A DNA stretch of 64,000 bases from Bacteroidota bacterium (GTDB lineage: Bacteria; Bacteroidota; Bacteroidia; Chitinophagales; Chitinophagaceae): contig JAGWUV010000005.1 in assembly GCA_028875875.1 (NCBI GenBank), positions 44,577-108,576 on the forward strand. The letters run 5' to 3'. Both the position numbers and the translations under genes were made by a program. This document shows, one piece after another, positions 51,548 through 59,981 of this stretch (its first letter is position 1; each line of letters begins with the position of its first letter). The notes under the pieces were generated by a model. It had not been told where the DNA came from and did no database searches. It saw only the letters and a program-made list of their open reading frames with translations.

Positions 51548-52051
51548 ATGATTATTTCTTTTCCTTTCTATACTTTTCTTGTAACTGTTTTGTTGCTGTT
51601 GTTTGCTTTATCCAAACACAATAATTCCATTATTTACCTGCAATGTATAGCTGTTTTAAATGCTTTGCTGTTATGGAATGCAGCGTATCTTATTAATCAG
51701 TTGTATCATTTGTATAAGCTTGCAGCTATGTTTCCTAACACAGGAAAATCTTCCTACACGGTAGGATGGTTTGATGTAAAGCTTGGAACACAAATACTTA
51801 TTCCATTTATCTTTTTAGGTAAGCGAAATTTTTATAACAAATGGCTAACCTTAATTCTTTTGTTAGTGCTTTGGTTCGATATGATCAGAACCTTACTGAG
51901 AGAAGGCGTAGAAAGTATTAGTGTTCAAAACCTGAGTGTTAGCAGTATCGAAGATCTTATTAAAATACTCAATTTTATTTGTGCCTTCATTGCTGTTTAT
52001 GCTTTACTTTGGCTGCTTAAAAAACTTCCATTTTATAAATCTGAAAGTTGA
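51548..52051 (+). CDS. Four-helix membrane protein of unknown function
   Basis: 167 residues with four hydrophobic segments: about 6-22, 27-48, 95-112 and 143-160. Between the second and third is a soluble loop with YKLAAMFPNTGKSSYTVGWF. No recognised family. Three bases after folA and overlapping the next gene by TGATG, so it is in the thyA-folA transcript and translationally coupled to the methyltransferase. Confidence 0.75.
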   Translation: MIISFPFYTFLVTVLLLLFALSKHNNSIIYLQCIAVLNALLLWNAAYLINQLYHLYKLAAMFPNTGKSSYTVGWFDVKLGTQILIPFIFLGKRNFYNKWLTLILLLVLWFDMIRTLLREGVESISVQNLSVSSIEDLIKILNFICAFIAVYALLWLLKKLPFYKSES

Positions 52052-52848
52052 TGTATTCCAAAACGCAATTGGTATTCAAATATCTCAGGTATTATCTCGC
52101 TGCAAAGAATGGTAAAGGTCATGGAATGCATTCTCCTTTTGTGTTCGATTTCATTACAAATGTGTTGAATGATGAAAGGAGTTTTTATGCTTACGAACAA
52201 ATAGAGGCTGTAAGAAATGAACTGTTGCACGATGAAAAGTTATTGACGATAGAAGATTTTGGAGCCGGCTCAAGGGTGAATAAAACCAATCAACGCAGTG
52301 TGGCAGCGATAGCTGCTTCTTCATTAAAGCCTAAAAAATACGGCCAGCTTTTATTTAGGATGGTCGATCATTACCAGCCTGCACATGTTCTGGAGTTAGG
52401 TACATCGCTTGGTATTACCACTGCATACCTGGCTGCTGCGAACCCTGCTGCAAAGGTAACTACTATGGAAGGTGCTGCAGAAGTAGCAACTGCTGCACAA
52501 AAGAATTTTGAACAGCTGCAGTTGCATAATATTAGACTGGTATTGGGTGATTTTGAGAAAACACTTTCTACGGCATTACAAAGTATACCTACTGTTGATT
52601 TCGCTTTTATTGATGGTAATCACAGGTATGAGCCCACTGTAAAATATTTCAGGCAAATTCTTGAAAAAGCCAACGACAAGAGTATCATTATTTTAGACGA
52701 TATCCACTGGAGTGAAGAAATGGAGCGGGCCTGGAGAGAAGTGCAGCAGCATGATGCCGTAATGCTAACAATTGATCTTTTTTTTATAGGCATCGTATTG
52801 CTGCGAAAAGAGTTTAAAGTAAAACAACATTTTGCCGTTCGGTTTTAG
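52051..52848 (+). CDS. Class I SAM-dependent methyltransferase
   Basis: 265 residues from the ATG at 52051. SAM-binding motif VLELGTSLGITTAYLAAANP near residue 110, then TTMEGAAEVATAAQKNF, and the motif DFAFIDGNHRYEPTVKYFRQ near 185 typical of the O-methyltransferase (Methyltransf_24-like) group. N-terminal HGMHSPFVFDFITNVL is characteristic of the Bacteroidota version. Methyl acceptor unknown. Confidence 0.85.
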   Translation: MYSKTQLVFKYLRYYLAAKNGKGHGMHSPFVFDFITNVLNDERSFYAYEQIEAVRNELLHDEKLLTIEDFGAGSRVNKTNQRSVAAIAASSLKPKKYGQLLFRMVDHYQPAHVLELGTSLGITTAYLAAANPAAKVTTMEGAAEVATAAQKNFEQLQLHNIRLVLGDFEKTLSTALQSIPTVDFAFIDGNHRYEPTVKYFRQILEKANDKSIIILDDIHWSEEMERAWREVQQHDAVMLTIDLFFIGIVLLRKEFKVKQHFAVRF

Positions 52849-52883
52849 TAACGCAAAGCTGGCGGAATAACTATCTTCGCTGC

Positions 52884-54236
52884 GTGTTACCAATAAACTT
52901 CCTCCAATCACTTGCTCAGCTGAAAGGCTTTGATCAGCCTGCGTTCGAGGCGGTGCATGCATCTGCTGAGCAGGTAACTTCTATCAGGATTAATCCGCAA
53001 AAATTCAACTCGGAAAATTCAGGTTGGGAAAAAGCCGGGCAGGTTCCCTGGTGCAACGAAGGGTATTACCTTACGCAAAGACCTTCTTTCACATTCGATC
53101 CATTGTTTCATGCCGGCGCTTACTATGTTCAGGAGGCGAGCAGTATGTTTTTGTGTGCAGTGTTGCAACAAACAGTGCAAGAGACCAAGGGCATGAAAGT
53201 ACTGGACCTTTGTGCTGCTCCGGGAGGGAAAACCACATTGCTGGCTTCTTATTTTAAAGATGGATTGGTTGTTTCTAATGAAGTGATCAAATCAAGGGCA
53301 AATATTTTGGTAGAAAATGTTACCAAGTGGGGGAGTGATCATGTAATTGTTACCAATAATGATCCCAAAAGTTTTGCTGCACTCACCAGTTATTTCGATG
53401 TGATTATAGTGGATGCTCCTTGCAGCGGAAGCGGTATGTTCAGGAAAGATACGCAGTCAATTGTGGAGTGGAGTGAAGAGAATGTAAAGTTGTGCAGCCT
53501 TCGCCAGCAAAGGATTGTAGCCGATGTGCTTCCTGCATTGAAAGAGGGTGGTGTACTGATTTATTCTACCTGTTCTTATTCTGTTGAAGAAGATGAATCT
53601 ATTCTCGATTGGCTGATGGATGAACAGGATTTGGTGTCCTGTAGAATTGCAGTGCAGGATGATTGGCGTATCGTTGAAACAGAAAGTACCAGGCACCAAG
53701 CTTATGGTTATCGTTTCTGGCCGCATCGTTTACAAGGGGAAGGTTTTTTTATTGCGGCATTTGTAAAGCTGGGAAACTTTAAAAACGAATATCTTCCATC
53801 CGGAAAACTTTCGGCTGCTACCAAACAAGAGCAGCAATTCATCAACGATTTTTTTTCTTTGCCACTTCATTATCATCTTTTTAAGCAAAAAGATTTTTTT
53901 AGGGTACTACCCCAGCAATGGCTGCCAGATATAGAAAAAATATCCAGGGCATTATATATTAAAAAGGCTGGTATTGAATTAGGTAGTATCAAAGGAAAAG
54001 ATATTATTCCGTCGCATGAGTTTGCGTTAAGCCTTTTACCAAAAGAAAAGCTTACCACCGTAGAAGTAAGCAGGGACGAGGCTTTACAATACTTGAGAAA
54101 AAAAGAAATCAAGGTGGAAGGCATAAAAGGCTGGGTGATGATCACATACTGTGGATTACCCCTAGGCTGGGCAAAAGTTTTACCCAATCGGATGAATAAT
54201 TATTATCCTTCCGAATGGAGAATTTTAAAAGATTAA
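52884..54236 (+). CDS. RsmF/NOL1-NOP2-Sun family rRNA cytosine-C5 methyltransferase (GTG start)
   Basis: 450 residues, GTG start at 52884 with no better ATG nearby. Methylates cytosine-C5 in rRNA. SAM motif VLDLCAAPGGKTTLLASYFK near 107, catalytic PCSGSGMFRKD (second-step Cys) near 175 and TCSYSVEEDESILDW (general Cys) near 230. The C-terminal part (about 300-450) is a PUA-like extension as in RsmF. A TATCTTCG -7-like sequence ends five bases before the start codon, so a leaderless mRNA is possible. Confidence 0.9.
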   Translation: MLPINFLQSLAQLKGFDQPAFEAVHASAEQVTSIRINPQKFNSENSGWEKAGQVPWCNEGYYLTQRPSFTFDPLFHAGAYYVQEASSMFLCAVLQQTVQETKGMKVLDLCAAPGGKTTLLASYFKDGLVVSNEVIKSRANILVENVTKWGSDHVIVTNNDPKSFAALTSYFDVIIVDAPCSGSGMFRKDTQSIVEWSEENVKLCSLRQQRIVADVLPALKEGGVLIYSTCSYSVEEDESILDWLMDEQDLVSCRIAVQDDWRIVETESTRHQAYGYRFWPHRLQGEGFFIAAFVKLGNFKNEYLPSGKLSAATKQEQQFINDFFSLPLHYHLFKQKDFFRVLPQQWLPDIEKISRALYIKKAGIELGSIKGKDIIPSHEFALSLLPKEKLTTVEVSRDEALQYLRKKEIKVEGIKGWVMITYCGLPLGWAKVLPNRMNNYYPSEWRILKD

Positions 54237-54262
54237 TTTTACTTCGATTAAAGGAGTCATTT

Positions 54263-55276
54263 ATGAAATGTAAGCCGATCCTGTTTCCCGTTGTTCTATG
54301 CTCTGTTTGCTGTTTTTTTGCGATAGGTTCTTTTGCGCAGGCAGACTACGTGGTTCATAAAATTCAGAAAGGAGAAACATTGTCTGCTTTGGCGAGGAAA
54401 TTCGGGACAAGTGTTGGTGAAATTATGCGGCTGAATAAGATGAACAGTAAAAGTATTTTACGAATCGGTGAGGCGGTAAAGATTCCTTCTAAAACAAAAG
54501 CTTCAAAAAAAACAAGGCAGGAAGTATCCCCGGTTGTTTCTAATACACCTGACGCTCCTGTTATAGCAAAACAGTCCGAAATTAATACTACATCTTCTGT
54601 TCCCTATCAGGTGCATGTGGTAGGAGCTAAAGAAACCTTATATGGCATCAGCAGGAAGTATAAGGTTACGGTAGACCAATTAAAACAATGGAATCATTTA
54701 ACAAGCAATAATATTCATGCAGGCCAAAAATTACATATTGGTACACAGGCCGCAGAAAATACTACAGTAATCACACCTGTACAACAAGAGCCGGCGGTTA
54801 CTACTGCTTCCTCTGAAAAAGTGCCTGCACAAAATACTACAGTTACAACTCCGTCTGCAACAACAAATACAACTACAGTTCCAACAACACAAGCATCTGC
54901 TCCGGCAACCACTTCAACCCCAACAAAGCCTGTAGTGGCAGAAGAAACTACTTCCAATGAAGATTATAGCAAGGTGAGTATTGAAGGATATTTTGCTGCT
55001 CAATACAGGAAAGGAAGGGAAGAGATGAATGGTGATGCGGCTACTTTTAAAACAGCCAGTGGATGGACAGATAAGAAATACTACGTACTCATTAATAATA
55101 TACCTTCCAATACAATTATAAGGGTAGCATCGAACGGAAAATTCGTTTATGCTAAAGTATTGGGACCTCTGCCCAATATCAAAGAAGATGATGGCTTGTT
55201 GTTACGTATCAGTAATGCAGCAGCATCTGCATTGGGAATAGTAGATTACAAATTCCCGGTAATCATCAATTATTAA
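54263..55276 (+). CDS. Exported LysM-domain protein
   Basis: 337 residues from the ATG at 54263, preceded by AAGGAGT; the longer frame from 54215 overlaps the upstream gene. Signal peptide (ends near FAQADY), two LysM peptidoglycan-binding domains: YVVHKIQKGETLSALARKFG near 30 and YQVHVVGAKETLYGISRKYK near 115. Then a Thr/Ala/Pro-rich linker (about 170-235) and a C-terminal RlpA-like region with TASGWTDKKYYVLINNIPSN and VYAKVLGPLPNIK. Likely a periplasmic peptidoglycan-binding protein. Its stop shares TTAA with the MBL gene stop. Confidence 0.88.
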   Translation: MKCKPILFPVVLCSVCCFFAIGSFAQADYVVHKIQKGETLSALARKFGTSVGEIMRLNKMNSKSILRIGEAVKIPSKTKASKKTRQEVSPVVSNTPDAPVIAKQSEINTTSSVPYQVHVVGAKETLYGISRKYKVTVDQLKQWNHLTSNNIHAGQKLHIGTQAAENTTVITPVQQEPAVTTASSEKVPAQNTTVTTPSATTNTTTVPTTQASAPATTSTPTKPVVAEETTSNEDYSKVSIEGYFAAQYRKGREEMNGDAATFKTASGWTDKKYYVLINNIPSNTIIRVASNGKFVYAKVLGPLPNIKEDDGLLLRISNAAASALGIVDYKFPVIINY

Positions 55277-56148
55277 TTCACGATCTCGGAAATGGTAAAG
55301 CAGTCTTTGTGCCTGATTCCTTTATTGGTTTGTTGCAGGTTGCAGCATTCATTAACTGGATCATGTTCAAAATATAGGATGTAATCGTTCTGCAGTGCTT
55401 CATTTAGAAAAATATGTTTCTCCTGCATGGTAGTAAGCGGGAACATATCATAACCCATTACATAAGGCATAGGGATATGATGTATAGAAGGTAACAGGTC
55501 GGCCATGTATACTATGGTTCTGCCGTTGTAGCTGATCTGGGGAAGCATCATGGCGTTGGTATGACCATTAGCAAAGCGGAATGAGATGGATGGGTGAATG
55601 GAAGAAGTAACATATTCAAGCCTGTTATCAGGAATATTGTTTTCTCTTTCTACAAAACGCAATTGGCCGCTTTCCTGAATAGGTAAAATATTTTCTTTCA
55701 GGAAAGATGCTTTTTCTCTTGCATTCGGTTCTGTAGCCCATTTCCAATGGGCTTCATTGCTCCAGTATGTAGCATTCTTAAAGGCCGGAACTAATTGGTT
55801 GTTCACTATTTCTATACTTCCGCCACAATGATCAAAATGTAAATGCGTAAGAATAACATCTGTAATATCTTCTTTCGTAAAACCAGCTGCCGTTAGTGAT
55901 TTATCTAAATTGTGGGTAGTATCGAGGTGGTAATGACTCATGAACTTCTCATCCTGTTTGTTACCAATACCATTGTCAATCAAAATCACTTTATTGTCTA
56001 CTTCAATCAACAAGCAACGCATTGCCCAGGTGCATAGGTTATTTTCATCTGCAGGATTCATTTTGTTCCAAATCACTTTAGGAACAACGCCGAACATAGC
56101 ACCGCCATCCAGTTTAAAAAATTCTGTTTCTATGGTATAAAGTTTCAT
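55273..56148 (-). CDS. MBL-fold metallo-hydrolase
   Basis: 291 residues. Metal site motif VILTHLHFDHCGGS near residue 100 (H-x-H-x-DH), a further His in FRFANGHTNAMM and Asp in VYMADLLPS. Closer to the N-acyl homoserine lactonase/phosphotriesterase-like group by MFGVVPKVIWNK at the N-terminus, but the substrate cannot be set from sequence. Overlaps the MFS gene as ATGA, so the two are translationally coupled. Confidence 0.87.
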   Translation of the reverse strand: MKLYTIETEFFKLDGGAMFGVVPKVIWNKMNPADENNLCTWAMRCLLIEVDNKVILIDNGIGNKQDEKFMSHYHLDTTHNLDKSLTAAGFTKEDITDVILTHLHFDHCGGSIEIVNNQLVPAFKNATYWSNEAHWKWATEPNAREKASFLKENILPIQESGQLRFVERENNIPDNRLEYVTSSIHPSISFRFANGHTNAMMLPQISYNGRTIVYMADLLPSIHHIPMPYVMGYDMFPLTTMQEKHIFLNEALQNDYILYFEHDPVNECCNLQQTNKGIRHKDCFTISEIVN

Positions 56149-57461
56149 ACAGTAGCCTGAGCCGATTTTTGTTTTTGTAAAGTAGAATACAGCAATACAA
56201 GTCCTATAAAGAAAAAGACTACCAGCACAATGATCGAGTTTCGCATATTGCCGGTTAATTCTTGTATGTAGCCAAAACTGAACATTCCAATAACGATCGC
56301 AATCTTTTCGGTAACATCATAAAAACTGAAGAACGATGCAGTGTCTTTGGTTTCAGGCATTGCTTTCGCATAGGTAGAACGGCTTAACGATTGTATTCCG
56401 CCCATGATCAAACCTACAATTGAAGCTAAAATATAAAACTGCATTTCTGTAGTGGTAAAATAGGCTGCGATACAAGTACCGATCCATATACATACTACCA
56501 GCATTAATATAGTAAAGTTACCAAAACGGTCTGATAATTTAGCCATGAGGTAAGCACCGCCTATCGCAACAATTTGTATAAGCAATATGCAAATAATCAG
56601 TTTTGAAGTAGGTAGTTGTAATACCTGGCTGCCGAATAAAGTTGCAGCCAGCATTACTGTTTGTACACCCATGCTGTAACAAAAGAAAGCGCCGAGAAAC
56701 CTTTTTAGTACAGGCAGTGATTTTGCCTGTTGCCATACTTTTTTTAATTCATGAAAGCCATTGGTAAGAATACTGTGTTCCCTGTCTTTCCCTAAAGCCT
56801 GCCCCTTGGGTAATCTTACAAAAGTGATCTGCGCAAACCCCATCCACCAGATACCTACTAAAAAGAATGATAACCTGGGTGCAAAGGAGCTATCTGTAAT
56901 ACCGAACCATTCGGGCTTCAGCACAAACAAAAAACAGATCAGTTGTAATATTACGCTGCCAATATAACCGTATGCAAAGCCCTTGGCACTTACATCATCC
57001 TGGTCTTTTTCTTCTGCTATTTCAGGTAAATAGGAGTTATAAAAAACAAGGCTGCCGCAATAGCCAATGGCAGCCAGCACTGAGCAAACAATACCCAGCG
57101 TTAATGTACTTTTACTAAACCAGTACAATGCGCAGCAGGCAATACCTCCCAGATAACAGAAAAATTGCATGAAGGATTTTTTATTGCCTTTATAATCTGC
57201 CATGGAAGATAAAATAGGAGAGATCAGTGCAATAACGAGATAGGCAAACGCAAGCGAATAATTATACAGTGATGCGCTTTCAAACTCTGTTCCCAGGAAA
57301 TGTACTTTATGACTTACAATGTTGCCATTCGCATCTTTCAAAGAAGTGATGGCATCATAGTAGGCAGGAAAGATGGTTGAAGTGATAACAAGATTATATG
57401 CACTATTGGCCCAGTCGTACATGGCCCAGCCATTGATCGTTTTCTTATAAGCAGTTTGCAT
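56145..57461 (-). CDS. MFS transporter, UMF1/Atg22 type
   Basis: 438 residues, 11-12 membrane helices. N-terminal TINGWAMYDWANSAYNLVIT is the signature of the UMF1 family, followed by the loop between helices 2 and 3 with SSMADYKGNKKSFMQFFCYL and the central YNSYLPEIA. Members export small metabolites, possibly amino acids; the substrate is unknown. Coupled with the MBL hydrolase downstream, which could act on the same compound. Confidence 0.88.
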   Translation of the reverse strand: MQTAYKKTINGWAMYDWANSAYNLVITSTIFPAYYDAITSLKDANGNIVSHKVHFLGTEFESASLYNYSLAFAYLVIALISPILSSMADYKGNKKSFMQFFCYLGGIACCALYWFSKSTLTLGIVCSVLAAIGYCGSLVFYNSYLPEIAEEKDQDDVSAKGFAYGYIGSVILQLICFLFVLKPEWFGITDSSFAPRLSFFLVGIWWMGFAQITFVRLPKGQALGKDREHSILTNGFHELKKVWQQAKSLPVLKRFLGAFFCYSMGVQTVMLAATLFGSQVLQLPTSKLIICILLIQIVAIGGAYLMAKLSDRFGNFTILMLVVCIWIGTCIAAYFTTTEMQFYILASIVGLIMGGIQSLSRSTYAKAMPETKDTASFFSFYDVTEKIAIVIGMFSFGYIQELTGNMRNSIIVLVVFFFIGLVLLYSTLQKQKSAQATV

Positions 57462-57546
57462 AATTCACTTTTGAATGATCAATTGCAAATATTGTTTGTT
57501 CGTGATACTGAAATGGTATTTGTTTCATCCATCAGTTTCACATGCC

Positions 57547-58344
57547 TTATTTTATAATGCCTTGTGCAACGAGTGCAAGTATGGCAATGCCCATTACAAT
57601 TCTGTACCAGCCAAATACTTTAAATCCGTGCTTTTGTATATAGGTTATGAAGAACTTTACTGAAATGAGTGCAACAATATAAGCTACCATGGCACCGGTT
57701 CCGAGAGTAATAAAATTATCTTTTACCAGCACTTCTTTATGGTCTTTATACACATCCATAAAGCTTTTGGCTGATGCTGCAACCATGGTAGGTACTGCCA
57801 GGAAGAAAGAAAATTCAGCAGCAACACTTCTGTTTAATTTCTGGCTCATGCCGCCAATAATGGTAGCTGCACTTCTGCTGAGGCCGGGAAATAAAATACT
57901 CAATACCTGGTAACAACCAATAATGAATGACTGCATCATGGAAATATTATCTTCATTGGTTACGGTCGGCTTTTTGAATAGCTTGTCTATAAAGAGCAGC
58001 ACAATACCGCCGCCGATCATTACATACGCCATGAAAGAAATATTATCCAATACTTCATCAATATGTTTTTTCAGAAAATAACCACCGATCAATGCAGGAA
58101 TAACAGCTATGATCAGTTTGTAATAAAAATCGAGCTTTTTGAAGTTGAAAAACTTTTTATAATAAATAGTTACCACGCTTAAAATAGCTGCCAGCTGAAT
58201 CACAATTTCAAACATATCTACAAAAGCATCGGGATGAACGCCAATGATGGGATTGGCAAAACGCATGTGTGCTGTACTGGATACAGGTAAAAACTCGGTA
58301 AGCCCTTCTATGATGGCAATAATGATGGATTGGAAAGTGTCCAT
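57547..58344 (-). CDS. uppP: Undecaprenyl-diphosphatase
   Basis: 265 residues from the ATG at 58344; the frame to 58386 adds 14 residues from within the upstream terminator. Recycles undecaprenyl pyrophosphate for peptidoglycan and surface glycan synthesis. Both catalytic motifs are seen: EGLTEFLPVSSTAHMRF near residue 11 and PGLSRSAATIIGGMSQ near 155. Eight membrane helices. High level gives bacitracin resistance in other bacteria. Confidence 0.96.
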   Translation of the reverse strand: MDTFQSIIIAIIEGLTEFLPVSSTAHMRFANPIIGVHPDAFVDMFEIVIQLAAILSVVTIYYKKFFNFKKLDFYYKLIIAVIPALIGGYFLKKHIDEVLDNISFMAYVMIGGGIVLLFIDKLFKKPTVTNEDNISMMQSFIIGCYQVLSILFPGLSRSAATIIGGMSQKLNRSVAAEFSFFLAVPTMVAASAKSFMDVYKDHKEVLVKDNFITLGTGAMVAYIVALISVKFFITYIQKHGFKVFGWYRIVMGIAILALVAQGIIK

Positions 58345-58383
58345 AGTTGGTATATAGCTGGTTTTAGTTAGGAGGTAAAGAAA

Positions 58384-58410
58384 CAAAAAAAGCGATGAAC
58401 CTCATCGCTT
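58384..58410 (-). terminator. Terminator between the DUF3098 gene and uppP
   Basis: On the minus strand, AAGCGATGA / TCATCGCTT, nine perfect pairs with a three-base loop, followed by seven T. It ends the ftsX-DUF3098 transcript before uppP. Confidence 0.88.
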
Positions 58411-58438
58411 CTGTATTAATATCCTCTTAAGATTTTTA

Positions 58439-58687
58439 CTACGACTTAGACTTTTTGAAAATAGCATATACTTCTACCAGTAGGCCACCCACAATTAAAA
58501 TGGGAGCAACGGTCACACGGGTAAAACTGTACACAACGTTATAATCAAAAACATGAGGGTCCTGGTTTTTGCCGCCACTCATTAAAAACATGCCGAGTAT
58601 AATAATTGCGCCACCAATGACCATCCACAGGTAATTATCCTTGCCAAACAGGGGCTCTAAGGTTTTCGAAGTTTTTTTATCGCTCAT
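58439..58687 (-). CDS. DUF3098 small membrane protein
   Basis: 82 residues, two membrane helices: YLWMVIGGAIIILGMFLMSG and FTRVTVAPILIVGGLLVEVYA. DUF3098 is found almost only in Bacteroidota and commonly lies next to ftsX, as here, which suggests a role in cell-envelope or division work. Function unknown. Confidence 0.9.
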   Translation of the reverse strand: MSDKKTSKTLEPLFGKDNYLWMVIGGAIIILGMFLMSGGKNQDPHVFDYNVVYSFTRVTVAPILIVGGLLVEVYAIFKKSKS

Positions 58688-58782
58688 AATGCTTGATTTG
58701 CGGCCTGCAATATAGGGAAACTGAATGGTGTATAATGAATGGGAAAAGATAATTTTTCCGACGCTGTTTTAACAATTGGCCG

Positions 58783-59658
58783 TTAATACAGATCGTCCAG
58801 CTTCATTTTCAGGTATTTTCTTACACTTCTATTAGTGCTATACACCGAAATGCCCACACCTACCAGGATCATTCCGCCAAATAAAATAAGCGTTAAACTG
58901 GTATCGTGTATCAGTTTCAGTTGCGGCACCTGGTTTTCCAGCCACTGGATCATAATAAATAAAAGTACGATGGCAATACCTGCACTGATCAGGCCATTTA
59001 CCAATGCCTTTAAGTTCATGGGTCGGGTAATGAAACCACGGGTAGCACCTACCATTTGCATGGTTTTGATAAGAAAACGGTTGCTGAACATGGCCAAACG
59101 TATGGTATTATCAATGCTGAAAATAACGATCACGCACAGGATAACCGCCACTACGAGGAAGCCTAAGCCAAAACGGGCAGCTTTCTCATTCAGGTTATTA
59201 ACCAGGTCGCTGGGATATTTTAGTTCCGTGATTTGGTTGCCATAGGTAGCCATGATCTCACCGGCAATTTTAGTGAGGCTATCCCTATTTACATATTCTG
59301 CTTTAGCATAAAAGTCAATGCTTTCGGGTAGCGGGTTGTCGTTCAGTATCTTGCTCCAGTCTTCGTTATTGTCTTTGTTCCAGATTTGTTTAGCGGTTTC
59401 TTTATTCACATATTGCACATCCTTGGCATACGGCTGCTTGCTGATGAATTGCTGGATCTGGCTGATGGTATCTTTATTGGCCGTACGTAAAAAAGCCTGC
59501 AGTTTAATGTCTTCCTTGAATGCTTTACCGGCCCTTTCAAAGTTTAAAAATACCCATCCCATAATGCCCATGATGAGCAGCACCAGCGCCACACCCACAA
59601 TACTGTAGATATAATTGGGTTTGCTGCGTTTCAGTGATGATTTTCCTTCGCCTGCCAT
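58783..59658 (-). CDS. ftsX: Cell-division ABC permease FtsX
   Basis: 291 residues. One helix near the N-terminus (IYSIVGVALVLLIMGIMGWV), a periplasmic domain (about 45-165), then three helices with FSIDNTIRLAMFSNRFLIKT and MVGATRGFITRPMNLKALVN. FtsX with FtsE ATPase activates peptidoglycan hydrolases at the septum; ftsE is not in the window. First gene of the ftsX-DUF3098 transcript. Confidence 0.93.
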   Translation of the reverse strand: MAGEGKSSLKRSKPNYIYSIVGVALVLLIMGIMGWVFLNFERAGKAFKEDIKLQAFLRTANKDTISQIQQFISKQPYAKDVQYVNKETAKQIWNKDNNEDWSKILNDNPLPESIDFYAKAEYVNRDSLTKIAGEIMATYGNQITELKYPSDLVNNLNEKAARFGLGFLVVAVILCVIVIFSIDNTIRLAMFSNRFLIKTMQMVGATRGFITRPMNLKALVNGLISAGIAIVLLFIMIQWLENQVPQLKLIHDTSLTLILFGGMILVGVGISVYSTNRSVRKYLKMKLDDLY

Positions 59659-59981
59659 ACGATCAATTTTAAAGCATTCAACAATCGCAAATGCCCTCTA
59701 AAGACTTACATTTGCAACCCTGTAACGATAAACTGTACCTGCAAAGTATAAACAAAGCTAATTTTTGCGGCTAAAAGTTTTGTTACAATTAGTAATGCGG
59801 CGAAAGTAATACTATTCGGTTTTTGTTGGGTAATGGAATTTGGAGCAACCCTGTTGCTGCGACTACAGCAGTGCAAGTGTGCGACGCAACAGAAGCCTCA
59901 TGCGTGTTACAGGTGCCGGCCCCCAAAAAATAAAGGCGAAAGTGATGTATGATGATTGCTTTTGCTGATGATGTAAAAGTT
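59659..59981. other. Divergent region between ftsX and leuS
   Basis: 323 bases. Holds dispersed repeat copy 7 and weak -7-like boxes: TACATTTG (59707-59714, plus strand) and TAGCTTTG (59760-59753, minus strand) with poor -33 spacing. The leuS frame is open from 59949 but the protein begins at 59982. Confidence 0.45.
59851..59892 (+). repeat. Dispersed intergenic repeat, copy 7, within a hairpin
   Basis: Core GTGCAAGTGTGCGACGCAAC at 59871-59890, 19 of 20 matches. Arms CTGTTGC (59851-59857) and GCAACAG (59886-59892) pair perfectly over seven bases. Confidence 0.8.

Noticed and set aside
54715..54957. Val/Thr-rich frame antisense to the LysM protein linker
   Set aside because: It is the reverse complement of a low-complexity Thr/Ala/Pro linker; such shadows are expected.
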